Source: CAYQQQ01 sp964420125 (GTDB lineage: Bacteria; Actinomycetota; Acidimicrobiia; Acidimicrobiales; Microtrichaceae). From it: DNA of 39,665 nucleotides. The notes under the pieces were generated by a model. The model made no database searches, had not been told where the DNA came from, and worked only from the letters and a program-made list of their open reading frames with translations. Of this stretch, positions 1-8,325 are shown piece by piece; the stretch's first letter is position 1; every line of letters begins with the position of its first letter. The DNA is taken from contig CAYQQQ010000033.1 of NCBI GenBank assembly GCA_964420125.1, forward strand, positions 1 through 39,665. Direction: 5' to 3'. Made by a program: the position numbers and the translations under genes.

Positions 1-222
1 CATGTCCTTCACCACCGTGAGGTGCGAACCGTTCGAGCTGGCGATGCCGGCCGACTCCTGGCCACGGTGCTGCAGGGCGTAGATGCCGAGGTAGGCGAAG
101 TGGGCCACGGGCTGGCCCGGGGCATAGACGCCGAACACACCGCACGCCTCGCGCGGCTTGCCGTCGGCGTGGGCGGCGACCACCTCGTGGGGCCGGCCGG
201 CCGGCTCGCGACGCTCGCTCAC
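1..222 (-). CDS. purF: Amidophosphoribosyltransferase PurF, N-terminal part (cut by window edge)
   Basis: The first 74 codons of PurF, which makes 5-phosphoribosylamine from PRPP and glutamine, the first step of purine synthesis. The gene runs off the left edge, so only the start of the class II glutamine amidotransferase domain is visible. The translation contains ACGVFGVYAPG, with the catalytic cysteine at residue 27, and ALQHRGQESAGI about 25 residues later, both hallmarks of PurF. The 26 residues before Cys27 would be a propeptide that is removed to expose the N-terminal nucleophile. The start is a GTG at 222; the upstream ATG at 230 is in a frame closed by TGA. No strong ribosome binding site is seen. 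gluQ ends 50 bases upstream on the same strand. Confidence 0.93.
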   Translation of the reverse strand, partial: MSERREPAGRPHEVVAAHADGKPREACGVFGVYAPGQPVAHFAYLGIYALQHRGQESAGIASSNGSHLTVVKDM

Positions 223-272
223 CCGCCCATCGTGGCACACCGTCGCCTCCGGTCCGGAACCACGCGACACGC

Positions 273-1166
273 TCATCCGCGGAACACCCAGGGTGCCGAC
301 GGGATGCGCTCCGGATCGAACCGGTCGAGCACCTCCGCAGCCGTGAGCTCCTCGCCCGGCGATGCCCAGCCCAGGGAGGCGGCCAGCAACCCCACCACCT
401 GCTCCGAGCGCTGACCGGCGGCGAAGCGCTCGGCCAGGGTGACCGCGCCGTGTCGCTTCGCCAGACGGGTCCCGTCCGCGCCCAGCACCAGGGGCACGTG
501 CACGTACTCGGGGGTCGGCAGGCCCATCAGGCGCTGCAGGAGGACCTGGCGTGGTGTGGTCGCCAGCAGGTCGTCCCCGCGGACCACCTGGGTGACCCCC
601 TGCCGGGCGTCGTCGAGCACCACTGCCAGGTTGTAGGCGGCCAACCCGTCGCCGCGCCGCAGGACGAAGTCGTCCACGACTGCGCCGACATCACCGCACA
701 GACGGTCGCGCACCTCCACCCAGGCGGCGCCTGCCCGGAGCCGCACCGCCTCGCGCCGGCCCTCCGAACGACGCGCGTCGACCTCTGCGACCGACAAGGA
801 GGCGCAGGTCCCCGGGTACGCACCCTCCGGCCCCTCCCCGTGCGGAGCCACGACGGCCTCACGGATCTCCCTGCGGGAGCAGAAGCACGGGTAGGTGAGA
901 CCGGCAGCGTCGAGGGCGTCGATGGCGACGTCGTAGCTGTCGGTCCGCTCGGACTGGCGCACCACCCCGCCGTCGTGGTCGAGCCCGAGCCGGGCGAGGT
1001 CGTCCAGTTGGTCGCGCTCGTGGGCCGCGAGGGCCTCGGTCGTCAGGTCCTCCATCCGCAGCAGGAAGCGGCCGCCCTGGGAACGGGCGAAGCACCAGGC
1101 CACCAGCGCGGTCCGCAGGTTGCCGAGGTGCAGGGGGCCGCTCGGGCTCGGGGCGAAGCGGCCCAC
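273..1166 (-). CDS. gluQ: Glutamyl-Q tRNA(Asp) synthetase
   Basis: 297-residue class Ic aminoacyl-tRNA synthetase paralogue. The family activates glutamate and attaches it to queuosine in tRNA(Asp) rather than to the 3' end. Seen in the sequence: a start region FAPSPSGPLHLGN with the HIGH-like signature HLGN (residues 13-16), a zinc site made of Cys94, Cys96, Tyr117 and Cys121 that is typical of GluQ, and a KMSKS-like RLAKRHG. The C-terminal anticodon-binding domain of true GltX is absent, and the length fits GluQ (about 290-300). The start is GTG at 1166. The gene sits 46 bases downstream of the lipoprotein gene and upstream of purF, so it may be co-transcribed with them. A discriminating glutamyl-tRNA synthetase is unlikely given the short length. 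Confidence 0.9.
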   Translation of the reverse strand: MGRFAPSPSGPLHLGNLRTALVAWCFARSQGGRFLLRMEDLTTEALAAHERDQLDDLARLGLDHDGGVVRQSERTDSYDVAIDALDAAGLTYPCFCSRREIREAVVAPHGEGPEGAYPGTCASLSVAEVDARRSEGRREAVRLRAGAAWVEVRDRLCGDVGAVVDDFVLRRGDGLAAYNLAVVLDDARQGVTQVVRGDDLLATTPRQVLLQRLMGLPTPEYVHVPLVLGADGTRLAKRHGAVTLAERFAAGQRSEQVVGLLAASLGWASPGEELTAAEVLDRFDPERIPSAPWVFRG

Positions 1167-1212
1167 CGGCGGCGGCAGCGGCGGCGAGTCGTCCCCGGCT
1201 GCCGCGGGCGGC

Positions 1213-3384
1213 TCAGGGGGCAGGGGTCACCACCACGCTGAAGGGCACCGTGACGGTGAGGTACTGGCCGCGGGTCGGTCCCACCTGGACCAGCTGGTCG
1301 AAGTAGCCGAGACCGAGGAGACCCGCCTGGTCGAGCTTCGGTTGGGCGGTGCCGGCGTAGCAGAGGTACTGCACCCCGCCGTTGGTGTCGTTGCACCCCG
1401 GCAGGAAGACCTCCACCGGGGCCGTCCACGGCCCGACGGGGGTGGTGGCGACCCGGACGTGGACGCGATCGGTGAAGCCGGGCCAAGGGCTGTAGACCAT
1501 CACGTAGGCGCCGTGCTGCTCGTCCTCGGTGATGGTGAACGCCGAGATCGGCAGGCTGAAGCCGTCGACGCCGTCGGGAGCGGTCATGGGCGCGGCGGCA
1601 CCGGGATCGCTCACCCAGTTGCCGGCCGAGGTCCAGTCATCCCCGTCCCAGTAGCGCCAGGCGGACGAGGTGGTGATGGATCCGGGCACCACCCGGGCCG
1701 CTCGGCACGGACCCCACTGCCCGGGGAAGCTGCCGCAGTGGTACGCGTACACGAAGCCGTCGTCGTCCAGGAAGGCTCCGCGTCCCCAGGCGGTCGCCGG
1801 CACCGCCAGGTCGGCTTGCGTCACGACCCCGGTGACCGGCACCTCGATCGGCTTGGCGTTCATGTCGTAGGTGGTCTCCACCACCGCCATGCCCTTGGCG
1901 ACGATCTCCAGGAACTGGTCCCCCAGGCACACCTTGGACATGAAGACCACCACGCGATCGGTGTGCCCGTCGGGTTGGGGGATGGCCACGGCCGACTCCG
2001 GCCACATCGCCGGGCTCGGATGCTCCGGTTCACCGCTGCACCAGTCGGCGGGTGCGGTGACGAAGGGCACCGGCTGCCCGCCGACGGAGCCGTCACGGGT
2101 GACGGTCGGGGCACCCGCCGCAGCCCAGGCGGCGGTGTTGTTCACGAAGTAGGTCAGGTTGCCGACCTGGTCGCGCTCCAGGGTGTCACCGAAGAACCAC
2201 ATCACCGAGCCGTCGCGCAGCACGGTCGAGACCCCGGCGTCGCGCTCCGCCCCGTCGAGGGGGTTGCCGGCGGGCGATCCCACGGGTGTGGGCGAGGAGG
2301 CCGTCCCCCCGGTGCCGACGGCGGTGCTGCCGAGCACGGCCGAACCGCACAGGAACGCCCGCTCCCCGCTCAGCCCGGGAGCGCCGCCGAGCACGTCGAT
2401 GCCGACGGGGCAGAACGTGTGGAGCCCGTCGGCGAGACCGCTCACGACGGTGGAGAACGACCCACCGAGCACCGGAAGCTGGATCACCTGGGCACCGGGG
2501 CGACCGTTGTCGACCTCGAGGCGAACCTGGGCGACGGATCCGTCGGGATCGGTGGCCGTCCCGGACACCCGCACCTGTGCGCCACCCAGGGGCACCACCT
2601 CGGTGAGCTCGCCGCTGGGTCGGCGATCCTCGGTGGACTGCGCCACGGTGACGTTCCTGCACCCGAGGAGCCGATCGGCACCCCACTCGAGGTTGAACAC
2701 GCCCACGCAGACCTGGTGGGTGCCCGGGCTCACCGTCAGCTCGGTGTCGAATCCTGCCCGAGGAGATCGGCCGTAGGCCGTGCCCACGTCCGGGCGGTCG
2801 ACGTCGGCGCGGATCCGGGCACCGAACTGGCCGTCGACGGTCATGCCCACCTCGACGGGATCGCCGCTGTTGGGGTCGAAGGCCCAGCCGGCCACGCGCA
2901 CCCGCTGCGGCGACAGGGAGGTGACCACCTCGAGGTTGCCGACGGGGTTGGGATCGGAGATCCACAGGTTCTTGCAGCCCAGCAGGCGATCGTCACCGCC
3001 GCCGACGGTGTTGGGCACCCACACGCACACGCCGTGCAGGCCCGGCGACAGCGGGCCGAAGGTGTGCTCGAACCCGTGCGCCGCCCCCATGCCCGGGTAC
3101 GCCGCGCCGACATCGGGTCGAGCCCGGTCGGCCGCCACGTCGTGGACCACCCCTTCCGAACCGACCCTCACCACGATCGACGCGGAGGTCTCGGGGTCGA
3201 GCGCCCAGCCGGCGACCTTCACCGAGCCGGCGGCGTCGACGATCAGGTCGAGGGCGCCGATCGGCGCGCGGCCTGTGGGGTCGAACGCCGTCGGGCCCAG
3301 GCAGCCCGACAGGACGGCGGCGACCACCACGGGACCGACGAGGACAGGGCTGCGTTGCAGTGCCTTCAGGACTCTCGCCTTCAC
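1213..3384 (-). CDS. Secreted lipoprotein with GWA-DP repeats and a DUF4185-like C-terminal domain
   Basis: 723-residue predicted lipoprotein. From a GTG at 3384, preceded by a GGGAGA ribosome binding site, the protein begins with a basic stretch and a hydrophobic segment ending in the lipobox LSGC (cysteine at residue 28), so it should be lipid-anchored outside the membrane. Two repeats of about 100 residues follow, each with a VAGWA-x-DP core, an RPDVG-AY motif and a closing DRLLGC; a third shorter module has VSGTATDPDG. The C-terminal 350 residues carry WFFGDTLERD, reminiscent of DUF4185 (beta-propeller-like, glycosidase-related) proteins. Substrate unknown. The open frame extends to 3492, but that longer N-terminus would bury the signal peptide. 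It lies between purL and gluQ and has no evident link to purines. Confidence 0.75.
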   Translation of the reverse strand: MKARVLKALQRSPVLVGPVVVAAVLSGCLGPTAFDPTGRAPIGALDLIVDAAGSVKVAGWALDPETSASIVVRVGSEGVVHDVAADRARPDVGAAYPGMGAAHGFEHTFGPLSPGLHGVCVWVPNTVGGGDDRLLGCKNLWISDPNPVGNLEVVTSLSPQRVRVAGWAFDPNSGDPVEVGMTVDGQFGARIRADVDRPDVGTAYGRSPRAGFDTELTVSPGTHQVCVGVFNLEWGADRLLGCRNVTVAQSTEDRRPSGELTEVVPLGGAQVRVSGTATDPDGSVAQVRLEVDNGRPGAQVIQLPVLGGSFSTVVSGLADGLHTFCPVGIDVLGGAPGLSGERAFLCGSAVLGSTAVGTGGTASSPTPVGSPAGNPLDGAERDAGVSTVLRDGSVMWFFGDTLERDQVGNLTYFVNNTAAWAAAGAPTVTRDGSVGGQPVPFVTAPADWCSGEPEHPSPAMWPESAVAIPQPDGHTDRVVVFMSKVCLGDQFLEIVAKGMAVVETTYDMNAKPIEVPVTGVVTQADLAVPATAWGRGAFLDDDGFVYAYHCGSFPGQWGPCRAARVVPGSITTSSAWRYWDGDDWTSAGNWVSDPGAAAPMTAPDGVDGFSLPISAFTITEDEQHGAYVMVYSPWPGFTDRVHVRVATTPVGPWTAPVEVFLPGCNDTNGGVQYLCYAGTAQPKLDQAGLLGLGYFDQLVQVGPTRGQYLTVTVPFSVVVTPAP

Positions 3385-3507
3385 GACTCTCCCGGGTCTC
3401 GCGGTGGCGGTGCTCGCGTGCGTGCAGTGAGCGAGACCTCCCATGCTAGGCCCCCGAGCACCGACGGGCCATCGCGCGGCCGGCCCTGGCACTCCACACC
3501 CGGGGGC

Positions 3508-5748
3508 TCAGCCCTGGGTGGTGCCCGAACCCAGGGTGCCCGACAGGCGCGACTCCCACGCCGCAACGAGCTCGCTCACGGCGACGTCCAGCAGGCCCTT
3601 CACCCTCAGGCGATCGCCCTCGGCCTCGCCGATGCGCAGCACCGGCACCCCGGCACCTTCGAGCCGATCCAGCACCTCGCGCACGCGGTCGGGTGCCACG
3701 CACAGCACCGCCCGGCCCGGGGCCTCGGAGAACAGCTCCCGGTGGTCGGCGATGCGCGCCACCGACGCGCCCACACCGGAGGCCACCGCCATCTCTGCCA
3801 GAGCCAGCCCCAGGCCGCCCTCGGCGATGTCGTGGGCACCGAGCACGAGTCCCTCGGCCGAGATCCGGCGAAGTGCGTCCGCCGTGGTCGCCACGGCGTG
3901 GAGATCCAGCGCAGGGAGCTCCCCCTCTCGTCGGGACCCGTGCTGCGCAGCCCAGCGAGAACCGGACAAGCCGGGCGGTGCATCGCCCACGAGGATCAGA
4001 TGACCCCCGCTCACCATCTGCGGCACCGGTGGGCGACGATCGAGGCGGTCGACCACCCCGAGCACGCCGATGATCGGCGTGGGGTCGATGTCCGAGCCGC
4101 GAGACTCGTTGTAGAGGCTCACGTTGCCGCCGACGCAGGGCATGTCGAAGGCGACCAGCGCCTCCGACATGCCGTCCACCGTCTCCGAGAGCTGCCACAT
4201 GACCTCGGGGTGCTCCGGGTTGCCGAAGTTGAGGCAGTTCACCATCGCCAGGGGCCGTGCACCCACCACCGCCAGGTTCATCACCGACTCGGTCACCACC
4301 CACGTGCCGCCGACCCTCGGGTCGACCGAGGACCACAGGTGGTTGCCGTCGGTGGTCAACGCCAGCGCACGGCCCGTGTCGACACCGGTGGTGGGGTGCT
4401 TGAGGCGCAGCACCGCGGCGTCGGCGCCGGGGCCGAGCACCGTGTTGAGGAACAGCATGTGGTCGTACTGGGACCACACCCACGAGGTGTCGCAGAGCAT
4501 CTGGAGCAGGTCCTCCACAGGATCTCCGACGGCCAAGCGCTCCGCCGAGCGAGCCCGGCGCTCGGCCAGGTCCTCAGGTGCCGTCCGGTCACGGTCGTAC
4601 AGCGGTGCATCCTCCTCCAGGGACTTCGCCGGGACGTCAGCCAGCACCACGCCGCCGTCGTCGTCGAGCACTCTCAGCCGTCCCGAGCCGGTGACGGTGC
4701 CGATCACGGTGGCAGCCACCTCCCAACGTCGGGCGATCTCCATCACGGTCGGCAGCTTGGCCGGCTCCACGATGGCGAGCATCCGCTCCTGGGACTCGGA
4801 GGTCATGACCTCGAAGGCCTCCATGCCGGGCTCGCGCCGAGGGACCGCTCCCACCGACACGTCCATGCCGGCTCCCCCCTTCGCCGCCGTCTCGGAGGTG
4901 GCGCAGGTGATCCCCGCTCCACCCAGGTCCTGGACGCCCACCGCCAGGTCCCGATCGAGCAGCTCCAGGCAGGCCTCGATGAGGCGCTTCTCCTCGTAGG
5001 GGTCGCCGACCTGGACGCTGGGACGCTTCTCTGCGTCTGCGGCGTCGTCGGAGAACCCCGCCGATGCCAGCACCGACACCCCACCGATGCCGTCACGACC
5101 CGTGCGGGAGCCGAGCAGCACGGCCAGGTTGCCGGTGCCCTCCGCACGGCCGAGCACCAGACGCTCCACCGGCATCACGCCGAGGCACAGCACGTTGACG
5201 AGCGGGTTGTCGGCATAGGTGTCGTCGAAGACGGTCTCCCCACCGACGGTGGGGACCCCGACGGAGTTGCCGTAGCCGGAGATCCCCGACACGACCCCTT
5301 CGGCGATCCAGCGCGACCGGGCGTCCGACAGCGGACCGAACCGGAGCGGATCCATGACCGCGATGGGTCGGGCGCCCATGGAGAAGATGTCGCGGAGGAT
5401 CCCGCCCACACCCGTGGCCGCACCCTGGTAGGGCTCGATGGCAGAGGGGTGGTTGTGGCTCTCGATGCGGATCGCTGCGGCGATCCCGTCGCCCACGTCG
5501 ACGACTCCGGCTCCTTCGCCCGGGCCCACCAGCACCCAGGGCGCTTCGGTGGGGAACCGGCGCAGGTGGATCCTCGAGGACTTGTACGAGCAGTGCTCCG
5601 ACCACATCACCGAGTACATCGCCAGCTCGAGGTGGTTGGGCTCGCGCTCCAGGATCTCGCGGATGCGATCGAGCTCCTCATCGGTCAGCCCGAGCGCCCG
5701 GTGCATCTCCGCCTCCGCCGCGACCTCGGCGGCCTCCTCGTCGACCAT
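3508..5748 (-). CDS. purL: Phosphoribosylformylglycinamidine synthase subunit PurL
   Basis: 746-residue small-type PurL, the ATP-dependent synthetase subunit that converts FGAR to FGAM using ammonia delivered by PurQ, with PurS as assembly partner. Visible motifs are MWSEHCSYKSS with the likely catalytic His52, ESHNHPSAIEPYQGAATG (residues 96-113) and DLGGAGITCATSE; two AIRS-type halves are present. Length matches the roughly 740-residue PurL of the PurLQS system, not the 1300-residue fused enzyme. purQ and purS are encoded 650 bases upstream, which agrees. The ATG at 5748 is chosen because the protein then begins with the usual acidic helix; the frame stays open to 5841. purQSC and purL are separated by a plus-strand gene, so purL probably has its own promoter. 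Confidence 0.95.
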   Translation of the reverse strand: MVDEEAAEVAAEAEMHRALGLTDEELDRIREILEREPNHLELAMYSVMWSEHCSYKSSRIHLRRFPTEAPWVLVGPGEGAGVVDVGDGIAAAIRIESHNHPSAIEPYQGAATGVGGILRDIFSMGARPIAVMDPLRFGPLSDARSRWIAEGVVSGISGYGNSVGVPTVGGETVFDDTYADNPLVNVLCLGVMPVERLVLGRAEGTGNLAVLLGSRTGRDGIGGVSVLASAGFSDDAADAEKRPSVQVGDPYEEKRLIEACLELLDRDLAVGVQDLGGAGITCATSETAAKGGAGMDVSVGAVPRREPGMEAFEVMTSESQERMLAIVEPAKLPTVMEIARRWEVAATVIGTVTGSGRLRVLDDDGGVVLADVPAKSLEEDAPLYDRDRTAPEDLAERRARSAERLAVGDPVEDLLQMLCDTSWVWSQYDHMLFLNTVLGPGADAAVLRLKHPTTGVDTGRALALTTDGNHLWSSVDPRVGGTWVVTESVMNLAVVGARPLAMVNCLNFGNPEHPEVMWQLSETVDGMSEALVAFDMPCVGGNVSLYNESRGSDIDPTPIIGVLGVVDRLDRRPPVPQMVSGGHLILVGDAPPGLSGSRWAAQHGSRREGELPALDLHAVATTADALRRISAEGLVLGAHDIAEGGLGLALAEMAVASGVGASVARIADHRELFSEAPGRAVLCVAPDRVREVLDRLEGAGVPVLRIGEAEGDRLRVKGLLDVAVSELVAAWESRLSGTLGSGTTQG

Positions 5749-5955
5749 GCACCAGACGCTATCGGTCGGACCGGGGGACGGTGAACCGAGCCACGTGGCC
5801 CACATGAACACGGCCAACCGGTCCGACCCCGCCGCAGGCACCCTACCGAGCCGTGGGGAACGTGCCGCCGGCGGCCTCTATCGGACAATGGAAGAACTCC
5901 GACAAGGAGCAATTGGTCGACTCTCATCCCATCGATCGTTGAGAATTCGAGCTTC

Positions 5956-6384
5956 ATGCGCTATGACATGCACATGGCAAGACGTGGACCCAAGCAGGTG
6001 AGTGAAGCCCAGAAGCAGGCAATGGCGGCAGGGCGGGCCGACGGCCGCGTGGTGAAGCGCTACCTGGAAGCACTGGAACAACACCGACCGAAGCGAGGTC
6101 GCAAGCGCACCCCGGAGAGCATCCAGAAGCGCCTTGCCACCCTCGACGAAGCCATCCCGAGCGCGGATCCTCTGCGCCGCGTGACGCTGGTGCAGCAGAG
6201 GATGGACCTCGAGGAAGAGCTGAACCGCCTCGACGACACCGTGGACATCTCTGCGTTGGAGACCGAGTTCACGGGCGTGGTCAAGGGGTACAGCGAGCGA
6301 AAGGGCATCAGCTACGCAGCATGGCGGGAGGTGGGGGTGCCCGCCGAGGTGCTGAAGGCCGCAGGGGTCAGCCGCTCGAGCTGA
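5956..6384 (+). CDS. Conserved small basic/coiled-coil protein, function unknown
   Basis: 142-residue protein, or 136 from the ATG at 5974 that gives MARRGPKQVS. The N-terminal 60 residues are very basic (RRGPK, RVVKRYLEAL, RPKRGRKRTPESIQKRL). The middle is helical and charged (LVQQRMDLEEELNRLDD), and the end is SYAAWREVGVPAEVLKAAGV, which looks like a small helix-turn-helix or nucleic-acid-binding tail. The pattern resembles a conserved actinobacterial family that I recognise only as hypothetical. The basic start would suit a DNA- or RNA-associated role, but this is inference. It lies alone on the plus strand between purL and purQ, both minus, in a local dip in GC upstream of the start. No clear ribosome binding site is seen. 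Confidence 0.8.
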   Translation: MRYDMHMARRGPKQVSEAQKQAMAAGRADGRVVKRYLEALEQHRPKRGRKRTPESIQKRLATLDEAIPSADPLRRVTLVQQRMDLEEELNRLDDTVDISALETEFTGVVKGYSERKGISYAAWREVGVPAEVLKAAGVSRSS

Positions 6385-6402
6385 CCCGCGTGAGTCCGGG
6401 GA

Positions 6403-7095
6403 TCACGCCTCGCGCGGCAACGCCAGCGTGCTGCTCGCCGCCGAGAGCAAGGACTCCATCAGCACGACCCCGTCGTCGGAGCCCAGCAGCACGTTGCTGG
6501 CCCGCTCCGGGTGCGGCATCAACCCGACGACGTTGCGATCCTCGTTGCAGATGCCGGCGATGTCGTCGATGGAACCGTTGGGATTGTCGACATAGCGGAG
6601 GACCACGCGGTCGTCTGCCCTCAACTGCGCCAGCACCTCGGGAGAGCAGGTGTAGTTGCCTTCGAAGTGATTGATGGGAATGCGCAGCACTTGTCCGCGC
6701 CGAGCGCTGCCGGTCAGGGCCGAATCGGTCGACTCCACGCGCACCTCGACCATTTCACACCGGAACTTCAGACCGGCGTTCTTCTGCAACGCGCCGGGAA
6801 GCAGGTGCGATTCGGCCAAGACCTGGAACCCGTTGCAGATCCCGACGACCGGCCCACCGCGGCGCGCGAACTGCTGCACCGCCTCCATGACGGGCGAGAA
6901 CCGGGCGATCGCACCGGGCCGGAGGTAGTCGCCGTGCGCGAACCCACCGGCGATGACCACGCCGTCGAACGAGCCGAGGTCGGCGACGTCGTGGAACACC
7001 ACCTCTGCCCGGCCACCGAGGTTCCGCACCGCTTCCACCACATCCAGCTCGCAGTTCGTCCCCGGGAAGCACACCACGGCGATCACCGGTGCCAT
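6403..7095 (-). CDS. purQ: Phosphoribosylformylglycinamidine synthase subunit PurQ (glutaminase)
   Basis: 230-residue class I glutamine amidotransferase that supplies ammonia to PurL. The catalytic triad is visible as Cys87 in GICNGFQ, with His195 and Glu197 in PHPER. Family motifs FPGTNCELD near the start and GGFAHGDYLRPGAIA in the middle replace the commoner GGFSYGDYLR. The ATG at 7095 follows the purS stop by one base, so the two are almost certainly one transcript with coupled translation. The gene ends 18 bases from the convergent end of the plus-strand hypothetical gene. Confidence 0.95.
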   Translation of the reverse strand: MAPVIAVVCFPGTNCELDVVEAVRNLGGRAEVVFHDVADLGSFDGVVIAGGFAHGDYLRPGAIARFSPVMEAVQQFARRGGPVVGICNGFQVLAESHLLPGALQKNAGLKFRCEMVEVRVESTDSALTGSARRGQVLRIPINHFEGNYTCSPEVLAQLRADDRVVLRYVDNPNGSIDDIAGICNEDRNVVGLMPHPERASNVLLGSDDGVVLMESLLSAASSTLALPREA

Positions 7096-7096
7096 C

Positions 7097-7354
7097 TCAA
7101 CCGCCCGCCGCAGTGAGCGACGCCGTCGCGTCCTCGATCACCGGGTTGGAGAGGAACCTGGAGCAGAGGTCCTCCACCTCGGCGCGCGCCGCGGCCTCGT
7201 CGGCGCTGTCGAGGACGAAGCGGATGGTCTTGCCCACCGAGACGTCACGCACACCGTCGAAGCCGAGCGCCGGCAGCGCCCGCTCGATCGTGGCGCCCTG
7301 AGGATCGGCGATCCCCGGACGCAGCATCACCTCCACCACGACGTCGAAGGTCAT
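7097..7354 (-). CDS. purS: Phosphoribosylformylglycinamidine synthase subunit PurS
   Basis: 85-residue PurS, the small structural subunit that bridges PurL and PurQ in the FGAM synthase complex. The start MTFDVVVEVMLRPGIADPQG and the central VRDVSVGKTIRF are typical of the family, as is the ferredoxin-like size. The ATG at 7354 is chosen because it matches the usual PurS N-terminus; an in-frame upstream start at 7393 would add 13 unrelated residues. It is followed by purQ with one intervening base and preceded by purC with a gap of about 50 bases. Confidence 0.92.
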   Translation of the reverse strand: MTFDVVVEVMLRPGIADPQGATIERALPALGFDGVRDVSVGKTIRFVLDSADEAAARAEVEDLCSRFLSNPVIEDATASLTAAGG

Positions 7355-7404
7355 CGGCCTACTGTGGCACACCACCGGAACCCACGCGGACACCGCGGGG
7401 CGCT

Positions 7405-8325
7405 CTACGGGCCGTCGCCAGGCCAGTCCGAGAGCCGCAGACCGCTCAGGTCTTCATAGGCACGGCGGTAGCGCTCGGCGGTGGCATCCACCACCTCACG
7501 AGGAAGCGGCGGGGGTGGCGGCGAGCGGTCCCAGCCGAGCGCGTCGAGGTGGTCGCGCACGGGCTGCTTGTCGAACCCCACCGGCGTGGAGCCGGGAGTC
7601 CAGTCCTCGAGCTTCCAGAACCGTGACGAATCAGGGGTGAGCAGCTCGTCGGCCACCACCACCTCGCGGTCGGCGCCCGAAACGGCGAAGCCCAGCTCGA
7701 ACTTCGTGTCGGCGAGGAGGTAGCCCCGTTCCTCGGCACGTCGCGCCGCGGCACGGAACATGGCCAGGCTCACCTCCCGCAGCTGCTCGGCCAGACCACC
7801 GCCGAGCAGCCCGACCATCGCATCGAAGCTGATGTTCTCGTCGTGATCGCCCACGGCGGCCTTCGTGGAGGGTGTGAAGATCGGTTCTGCCAGGCGCTCG
7901 GCCTCCACCATCCCCGACGGCATCGCCATCGCGTGCACCGTTCCCCGGTCCCGGTACTCCTTCCATGCGGATCCGGCCAGGAAGCCCCGCACGATGCACT
8001 CGACGGGCAGCATCTCCACGCGTCGGCACAGCATGAAGCGGCCCTCCAGCTCCGAGAGCTGCGCCGCTGGCGGAAGGTCGGAGAGGTCGGTGGACAGCAG
8101 GTGGTTCCCGACGACATCGGCCAGCTCGTCGAACCAGAACACCGACATCGCGGTCAGCACCCGACCCTTGTCGGGCACCGGCTCGGCCATGACCACGTCG
8201 AAGGCGCTCAGGCGGTCGGAGGCGATCATCAGCACCCGGTCGTCCCCGGCGTCGAAGAGATCACGGACCTTTCCGCGGTGCAGGTGCGCCAGCGGGAGCT
8301 CCGGCACCTCTGCCATGGTCGTCAC
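7405..8325 (-). CDS. purC: SAICAR synthetase PurC
   Basis: 306-residue phosphoribosylaminoimidazole-succinocarboxamide synthase, joining CAIR and aspartate with ATP. Motifs in order: RGKVRDLF (residues 17-24), SDRLSAFDVV, VRGFLAGSAWKEY, TPSTKA, DTKFELGF and DELLTPDSSRFW; the long form (about 300 residues) is usual in actinobacteria. The start is a GTG at 8325 with a GGGGAGG ribosome binding site at good spacing; it shares the bases GTGA with the purB stop, implying translational coupling. An ATG three codons further in is possible but lies too far from that site. Confidence 0.95.
   Translation of the reverse strand: MTTMAEVPELPLAHLHRGKVRDLFDAGDDRVLMIASDRLSAFDVVMAEPVPDKGRVLTAMSVFWFDELADVVGNHLLSTDLSDLPPAAQLSELEGRFMLCRRVEMLPVECIVRGFLAGSAWKEYRDRGTVHAMAMPSGMVEAERLAEPIFTPSTKAAVGDHDENISFDAMVGLLGGGLAEQLREVSLAMFRAAARRAEERGYLLADTKFELGFAVSGADREVVVADELLTPDSSRFWKLEDWTPGSTPVGFDKQPVRDHLDALGWDRSPPPPPLPREVVDATAERYRRAYEDLSGLRLSDWPGDGP

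Noticed and set aside
1120..5784. A very long plus-strand open frame of over 1500 codons
   Set aside because: It is antisense to gluQ, the lipoprotein gene and purL. It is rich in His/Arg/Gly/Ala and has no domain, as expected for the mirror frame of high-GC genes.
5749..5955. A purine riboswitch upstream of purL
   Set aside because: No conserved riboswitch core or suitable paired stems seen; the region is GC-rich and short.
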